Below are positions 57,135 to 64,000 of a stretch of DNA of 64,000 nucleotides, one piece after another. Numbering within the stretch: the stretch's first letter is position 1; each line of letters opens with the position of its first letter. The translations under genes and the position numbers were made by a program. Source of the stretch: Poecilobothrus nobilitatus (taxonomy: Eukaryota > Arthropoda > Insecta > Diptera > Dolichopodidae). The stretch covers positions 246,475,825 through 246,539,824 of the forward strand of contig OX352774.1 of assembly GCA_947095535.1 (NCBI GenBank), read 5' to 3'. A model generated the notes under the pieces. It ran no database searches and had not been told where the DNA came from. It saw only the letters and a program-made list of their open reading frames with translations.

Positions 57135-60100
57135 GTTTTATGTAAAAAAAAAAAAAGAAGCTTTACATTGATTTCACATTAAAATAAAAAATCAAATAAA
57201 ATATACAAGTAAGGCTGTATAATATAAGTAGCAGCATATTTATTTATTTATGATTTTTTTTTTTTTTTGGCTTTCTTAATATGCTGCACAAAAAATCAAA
57301 CATTTTATATTTGAATTATGTATTGAATTTTTGTGTAACCTGTTGTGTTGTGTGTGTTATACCATAATGACAATATTGACAACTAACTTAGCAAGAAGCT
57401 TTTTTTTTTTTTATTTTGTTTTCATGATCACGATAATAATGATGACGGCAATTGGTAAATAGATGGTAGATGGTAGAAGGTAAATTGTAAATGGTTATTG
57501 GATGATGAATTCAGTCACATAGAAATACTTTGTTAAAACATACTATATTACTACTACTGGTACTGCAGTATTCGTAATCGGAACTTTTTAACTATTATCT
57601 TATTCATATTAACAAAATGCATACTTTTAAGTTTGTTTGAAAATCATTTCAAAAAAAAATTAATATGTATAAAAATTTATTTTACGAACATACTGTTAAT
57701 TTTTTTTTATTTTTTATTTGATTGAAACAAATTTTCAATAAATATCGTGCGTGTGTGTGTATGTATGTGTATGTTTCGTTTTTCGCAATAATAAATAAAA
57801 AATCCTCTCGGGATGAGTTCAAGTTTTCTAATATTTTACAAAATATTTACAAAATATGTACAATAAAAAAAAAATAAAAAAAAATTACATGGATACGGAT
57901 ATGCTTGTTTAAAATTACATCAGCTCTAACTATAACGAATTTTTTTAAAATTAAAAAAAAAAGCAAAAAACAAAAATAACACAAAAATAGTGCCAATACG
58001 AAAATTGATTATGATCATCAGCACGTGCTAATCGTAATTATTTATTGCGGTTTTTTTTTTTTTTTTCTCTTTTTACTTAGTTTTTCTATTTTCTTTATTA
58101 AATGTGTTTAAGTAAAGTGTATAAAATACTTGTTTGTATAAATTACCAAATGTAGTTATACATATATGTATTAAAAGTTTTATTCCTTTGCGGTTAAAAT
58201 ATTTGTATGTGTAAATATGTGCGCGTAGTTATAGTATAGTTAATAGAATGTAGTTAGTAATCAAATCACTATATTGAATTAATTATTCTATATTTATTGA
58301 CAACAATATAATAGCACATGTGCCAAATTGATTATTATGCATATTAAGTCTTTTTTTTTACAAAGCTCTTTCTTTTAATATACTATGACATATGTATTTT
58401 AATTTTTGCAGTTGCAGTTTACTGCAGGTGCTTAAAAAAAAAAAAAATCTTTAAAATTGGTTTTATTATGATTTGATAGTGTTATTTTGTTTTTTTTTTT
58501 TCTGGTAGCATTTTAAAGTGGCAGCAAATGATGTGCGTGTCAAATATAAAACAAAAAAAAAAAAAAACAAAATCTAAATAATACATATGTATAAATAATA
58601 TTAAATCGCACCTATATGCAGTTTTTTTTTTTTTGTTTAGGATGAAAATTTTATTTAAAAATAAATGGAAAATTGGAAAAAATTGTCGGAAACATGATTT
58701 CACCCACATTTTATGAAAAAAAAAGAAATAATAAAAATACATATCTACATATTTACATACGTTTTTTTTGTTTTTTTTTAAATAATTTTGTAACGATCAT
58801 AAAAAAAAATGCAAAAAAAAGAAAAATGAGAAAAATATAATATTAGGTATATAAAAAAAAAAATATGTTATGATGATGTATTAAAGATGTCAATTGTGTG
58901 AATATTTAATATTTATATGTGTTACATACTCATATTTAATTAAAAATTTCAATTTTTTTCAACAAAATTTTTTTTTTTTTTTTTTTGTGTTATTATGAAA
59001 GAAAATAACAAAAAATTAATGATAATTTGTGAGAAATTAATTTTTTTTTTTAATTTCGTAAAAATTATAAAAAAAAAAAAAAACAAAATGGTAATACATA
59101 TATGGTATTTATTTATTTGTGTTAAATATATAATTTTTTAAAAATAAATTAATTTGAATATGGGTTTTAATTTTGTACTATGGAAAAAAAAAAAAAAAAA
59201 TAAATATTTGTAAATAATAAATTGAATTCTGAAAAAAAAAAAACAAATAAATAAATGGAGTAAAAAAATTTTTTTTTTTTAAATAATTAATTAAATTTTC
59301 TTCAAAATTGAAATGCAATGAAGTTTTTTTCTTTATTACAATGATTATAAATATATTCGATATTTTATTTTGTAAATTGATTGTAAGTTAAATTAAATTT
59401 GAATATTTTCTTTGGTTGGACCTTATATAGGTATAATAGTTTATAATATTTAAAAAAATTTTTAATATTTCCGAAGGTATTATCGGATTAATAATTGTTA
59501 CTCACCCTCCACTACATATTACATAGTATATATAGTTTTCGAAATAAAACTAGATATTTGAAAATAACTGTAGATCTATAAACCTTTTATAATATACTAT
59601 TCCTTACTTTACTATATAGTATATGAATATCTAGTAGAGTAATTTTGTAGTTTTATGTATAGATTATACTAAAGATTTAACAGATAATTTATAGTTGAAT
59701 TTTATTCGGATACCGGATACATATTAAATCCTGATATATAATTAAGTGCAAATATTATTATATATATGGTAACTATTTTATATAAATTGTAAAATAAATT
59801 TATAATAAAGTAACTAATATTTTAGTTAATTCAAATGTTTAGTTTTCAGGGCGCCTAAAAACTATTACTTTAGGCCTTTATTTTTTTTAATACTAGTAGT
59901 TTTCTTTTATAATACTAATTTTTACTCTACCAGTCTACTCTAATACTCTTATTTGTTTTTGTTAAATTAAACACCATCTCGCCACCTCTCTTTTTTACCA
60001 AACAATACAGGTTAAGGGACCTTTATTACTGTAATTGTACTGTTCCTATAGAGAAAAAAAATGGTTTAAGGTTTATATAGGAATGTTATGAACGAAGATG

Positions 60101-60244
60101 TTGAGGTTTTCCTTAAACTTTTCTATAAATTGAAATGTAATAAAAATAAAATGCTTATGAAAATGTAATCATCACTAATTTTAGGGAACACATGAGGTGG
60201 AAGAAGATTTTACATTCCCGATGTTTAAGTCACAAATGAATTTT

Positions 60245-60274
60245 GATATTCTGGGGGTTTTCACTCAGAATATC
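60245..60274. repeat. Perfect 9-bp inverted repeat
   Basis: GATATTCTG and CAGAATATC are separated by 12 bases. The open frame across it contains a poly-Phe run and is not supported as a gene. Confidence 0.5.
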
Positions 60275-62013
60275 AATTTTCAACTACCGCAGTTTTCCTT
60301 ATTTTTTTTTTTTTTTAATTTTGACATCAGAATATTTATTTTTTCGGAACAAAAATCTATTCTTACTATAGATATCTGTAAAACAGAGTAAGAGAATCTG
60401 CTAAATGTCGAAGACTGCGTGGAGAGAGCTTTGAGAAACATTGATATTGTTTATTAAACAAATTTCTCTGTTTGGTATTTTATCGAGAAATCTCTAAAAT
60501 TTGTTGCATCGAGAATCTTAATGCTGTTTTAGAGTTTCCTGCCTTAATATGTGCATTAGTTATATTCCACATATATACGCTTTGTAGATATTGAGATGTT
60601 CAGAAGATAAGAAGAAGCTTTTACATTTATAAAGGAATCAAAAATATCTATTGGTACACAAAAAATATGGTTGAACCAACTTAAATAGTTCAGAAATATA
60701 TAATATAATCTTTTTGTATATATATCAATAATTTATATATTTTCTTAACTATTACAATATATATTCGATTTAAAACAAACGAATAAATATCAATTTAAAT
60801 TTCATCAACTATGTTAAACTTCTATGAAAATAATTTAACCAAACTATTACATATTATATCCATTATCAAATTTAAAATAACTTGAATTCAATTTTTTTGT
60901 ATAAAATTTTTATAACAAATTAATTATTTGAAAATTTTTAATTGATTTATTAATTTACAAGTTAAACATAATACGAGAATCCAAGAAACGTATAGGAGTA
61001 CATATTTTTTTTTTTTTAGATTTTGTTTATTTTTATTTTACTATAAAATTAAAATTTTATTTATTTTAAATTTACTGATGCATTTATTAAAACAATTTTT
61101 AAAATGAATGCAATCATTATAATTTTTTTTATTAATGCATGCAATTAACAATAATAAAATTTAACTAATTTTTTTACATTCTTAAACAAAAGACCTTTAA
61201 AATTAATTATTGCATGTAAATGCAGTAAGAGGCAAAATTGTTTTAATAAAAAAATAAATAAAACAGTTTCTAAAGTTACTATCTAGTCGCTCTGTCAAAA
61301 GTCACTATTTATCTTTATGAGGTGTATTAATTCTATAATAAGAGTATTTAGTTTTCTTAGTTTAAAGCTAGTTTTGATTTTCAGTTAGTTGAATAAACTT
61401 ATAGCAACGTTTCGTTTTTTTAACAAGATACAAAATAGTGTTTCTGATACCCAAAATTAGTTTAGGCTTGTTGTTCTGATTAAAATATTATTTCCTGTAA
61501 ATTATTTCCTAACATTTTCAGTTTTAACTCATATCTACGGTAGATAACTTACAATTTAGATAATAACTTTCTAATATACTTTCAAACTAATAAAATTCTT
61601 AAACCAAATGTTATATTCAAAATTATTTAAAAGTCTTTATAATATTTTTAGTTAAGTTGTACAAAAACAAAAAAAAAAACCCTAATACCAATAAAATTGA
61701 AAAACTATTGAATTCATTTAAAAATAAAATAAGTTTTGTAATTCTAATGACTTATTGAATGGCGTACTAAATTATCTGAAGATATTAATTAGATATAATA
61801 TACCCAATATAGACCTTTAACTATAATAAGACGAAATGTTAAGTTTTATTAAGATTATTTGATTAAGTTGTTACATAAAAAACGAATCTTATAAGCTCGC
61901 TCAATTATAATAGTTAGTCTTTAAAAGTCTGAATGATTTGACAAGAATAACAAAAAAATAACCAAAGAAAAGTAGGTAATCAAAAAACAAATAGAGTTAT
62001 TTTGCTATAATTT

Positions 62014-62590
62014 AGAACAAGTTGGCTTTAGAAAGAAACGAGATTGCGTCGTTCAATCAAACAACCTGAGACTTATAGTAGGACAATCAGCGTAATGGAA
62101 GTCTCCACTATACATAACATTTGTAGATTTCCAAAGGGCATTTAAATTCATCAGACGTAGCGCAATATAGAATGCATTAAGAAAAAGAACAATACCAAAC
62201 AAAATAATTCGCTACGAACAAGCGTGAATAAATGTCTAAGAACCATAGTTAAGATCCTCTGGCTTGGGCGAATTTCCAACCAAGATCTGTGATCTCTCAC
62301 GAAACAAGAACTATAATTGCACTTGAGATAAAAAGGAAAAAATGGAAGTGAATAGGACACACACTCAGAAAGACACCTATAGTGTTCGCCAAGCATTACA
62401 GTGGAACCCACAGGGTAAAAGAAAAATTGGAAGACCACACATGACATGGAGGAGAATAATATCGAAAGAAATAGAAAAGAACGGTAAAACATATGGGCAG
62501 AAATTAAACTAATGGCCCAAAACAAAGTATGATGGAGAAGCTATGTGGAAGCCCTATGCTCCCCAAGACAGTAAAAGAAGGAGAAAAAAA
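62014..62590 (+). mobile_element. Dead LINE fragment (reverse transcriptase and C-terminal parts)
   Basis: The first part translates to QVGFRKKRDCVVQSNNLRL, then SPLYITFVDFQRAFK. This is the reverse-transcriptase region with motif A (FVDFxxAF), seen in many animal LINEs. After a large internal deletion a second part carries the C-terminal signature: WIGHTLRK with an in-frame stop just before it, then after a frameshift the WNPQGKRKIGRP-like stretch and WRSYVEALCSPRQ. Stops, frameshifts and the missing catalytic FADD region make it inactive. The clade is not assignable by eye. It differs from the fragment at 23389. Confidence 0.82.
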
Positions 62591-62778
62591 AATCATATAA
62601 AAATAAGTAGCAATTTATATCGTATAATAGTTTATACGTATATCGTATAACATAAAAATAAAAAATAACTAAATAATACCTGTAGAAGATAATAGATGGT
62701 GGACAAAATATAATACTTATATCTCATAATCTTGTATAATAGCTATTGCCGAGTAACCAACTATATCTATAATATAAT
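62591..62778. other. A/T-rich spacer
   Basis: This consists of short TATCGTATAA-type repeats (about 62625-62650) and no coding signal. Confidence 0.5.
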
Positions 62779-62990
62779 ACACAAGATGTTGGCGAGACCT
62801 TGCCAACATGTAAAAAAATATATTTTATATCTATAATAAAACACTCACACTGAATGTAAACTAAACTGGCAATGATAATATTTCTGTATATTTATTTAAT
62901 AATTTAAAATTTTATTACCAGAGACACAAATCTTTGACTCAAAGTATTATCAAGAGACACACACCGTTCATTAAAAATATAAATAAATTT
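62779..62990 (+). repeat. Long direct repeat, copy 1 (possible LTR)
   Basis: ACACAAGATGTTGGC, then AACACTCACACTGAATGTAA, CTAAACTGGCAATGATAATA and ATTTCTGTATATTTATTTAA recur at 63808-64000. The word TGTTGGCGAGACCTTGCCAACA includes an inverted pair TGTTGGC/GCCAACA. Short internal repeats of ATTACCAGAGACACAAA extend to about 63070. The arrangement could be two LTRs of a small non-autonomous retroelement or a local duplication. Confidence 0.6.
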
Positions 62991-63154
62991 AGTAAATATT
63001 ATTACGAGTGACCAAATTTTCCACGTTTCCACTAGAAGTATTACCAGAGACACAAACCGTTCATTAAAAGTGAGTACAGTCAAAAAAGGAAAAGTACATA
63101 CTTAAAAAACACATTTTCAATAAAAATAAATTCAGCAAATTTTTAATTTTTAAA

Positions 63155-63205
63155 TTTGACCGCCACGTCCATTATGAACTGGTCGCAGCGGTAAATTAAA
63201 AATAA
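63155..63205. repeat. Imperfect inverted repeat between the direct repeats
   Basis: ACCGCCACG and CGCAGCGGT pair with two mismatches, and TTTTTAAATTTG / TAAATTAAAAATAA extend the arms imperfectly. It is the only G/C-rich spot in the 1-kb interval. Confidence 0.35.
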
Positions 63206-63807
63206 ATTATTAATCTTCTGTTGGCGTTTTCAATCTTTGTTTTGAAATAAAAAAATAAAAATAGGTACTCTTAATAAAATTAAAACGCCTGAAAGTGAAA
63301 AAGTGAGAGTGAGCAAAGTTTATAGTAAACCTGATATTTATAAGAAAAAAATAATAGGCCGATTTTATTCTTGATTTTGTTTTCATTAGTATAAAAGCTG
63401 GTAAAAAGCTTCGTAACAGACTTTAAAGTAGTTTTGTTTATTTAGGTTGAAATTTAGATTTTTAAGCTAAATTTTCGGTAGAACTGGTATAACATAAAAT
63501 ATTCGAAATTTTTTTATTAATATAAAATTCGGCGGACTTAAATAATTATATTTCATAACAGACGTCAGAAACTTACTAAATATTATAGAAACGGATATTT
63601 TTCTGAAAAAAAAAAGAAAACAATAACATAGAAAATATCATTTTAGAAGCCTTCTCTCACAAAAGATTCATAATTTTGTACTAATTTATTATTAGACCAT
63701 TAATAAAATTCTTAGTAATGGAAAAAAATAATATTTATTAATCAGATCAGATAATATAATACCAGGAATTAATGATTGAATTTCTGATAATATACACAAT
63801 ATTATAC

Positions 63808-64000
63808 ACACAAGATGTTGGCCAGATCTATAATAAACCACTCACACTGAATGTAAACTAAACTGGCAATGATGATATTTCTGTATATTTATTTAATAAT
63901 TTAAAATTTTATTATCAGAGATACAAATCTTCGACTAAAAGTCTTATCAGAGACACAAACTTTTACTTTTTAAAAAGTACTTTTGACACAAAATTTAAAG
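63808..64000 (+). repeat. Long direct repeat, copy 2, cut by window end
   Basis: It closely matches copy 1 through AAATTTTATTATCAGAGA and the ACAAATCTTCGACT word, 1,029 bp further on in the same orientation. It lacks about 30 bases of copy 1 after TGTTGGC. The right boundary lies outside the window. Confidence 0.6.

Larger units (their letters stand above)
55128..62013. other. Gene-free interval upstream of Tollip
   Basis: About 6.9 kb has no supportable gene. Contents are a CTCF-like word at 55481-55493, a family C repeat at 56561, a GATGGT microsatellite at 57112-57134, a short E-box palindrome AGCACGTGCT at 58020-58029, and very dense poly-A/poly-T tracts from 57.2 to 59.3 kb. Confidence 0.6.

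Noticed and set aside
62151..62525. 124-codon minus-strand frame
   Set aside because: It is antisense to the dead LINE, whose plus-strand translation is the meaningful one.

Overview
The window looks like nuclear DNA of an insect. It is very A/T-rich, with long homopolymer runs and TA microsatellites. It carries spliced genes with GT/AG introns, a glial-cells-missing (GCM) transcription factor with poly-Asn/poly-Gln tracts, a Tollip gene, and decayed transposable elements, including a tRNA-derived SINE family. The order cannot be fixed from the sequence alone.

Layout. 1-12.5 kb: gene-poor, with one intact SINE, fragments of two interspersed repeat families and a weak transposase-like relic. 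12.5-38.9 kb: a cluster of nine intronless paralogous genes and one broken copy. Two are on the minus strand at 12.5-15.8 kb, a short minus-strand member lies at 19.1 kb, two are on the plus strand at 20.1 and 22.4 kb, and five are on the minus strand at 25.2-38.9 kb (the one at 32.1 kb is a chimeric pseudogene). 41.0-45.0 kb: gcm in two coding exons. 45-53 kb: gene-free, with a SINE and a hAT-type MITE. 53.2-55.1 kb: Tollip, minus strand, four coding exons. 55-64 kb: gene-free, ending in a dead LINE fragment and a long direct repeat cut by the window edge.

The paralog cluster is the most unusual part. Members share an N-terminal TTYRxDY motif, usually a (D/E)WTGxxxMGR block, a CYPDLYERL-like block, a second TTYQxDY/F motif, and a C-terminal TEYRDxISRTGC segment followed by a Cys/His-rich tail. 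Different members have lost different blocks. I do not recognise the family by name. Repeated TTYxxDY motifs recall sperm and ciliary microtubule-associated proteins (SAXO/SPMIP-like), so a testis or axonemal role is a reasonable but unproven guess. The five minus-strand members at 25-39 kb also share a conserved block of about 44 bp just upstream of the ATG, and some share flanking DNA, so the duplications carried regulatory sequence with them.

The mobile DNA records a clear history: a tRNA-derived SINE with target-site duplications (six recognisable copies), one of them interrupted by a TIR element with a probable TTA target duplication, and a 227-bp hAT-like MITE with an 8-bp target duplication. 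gcm and Tollip are neighbours here, and nothing in the sequence suggests they act together.
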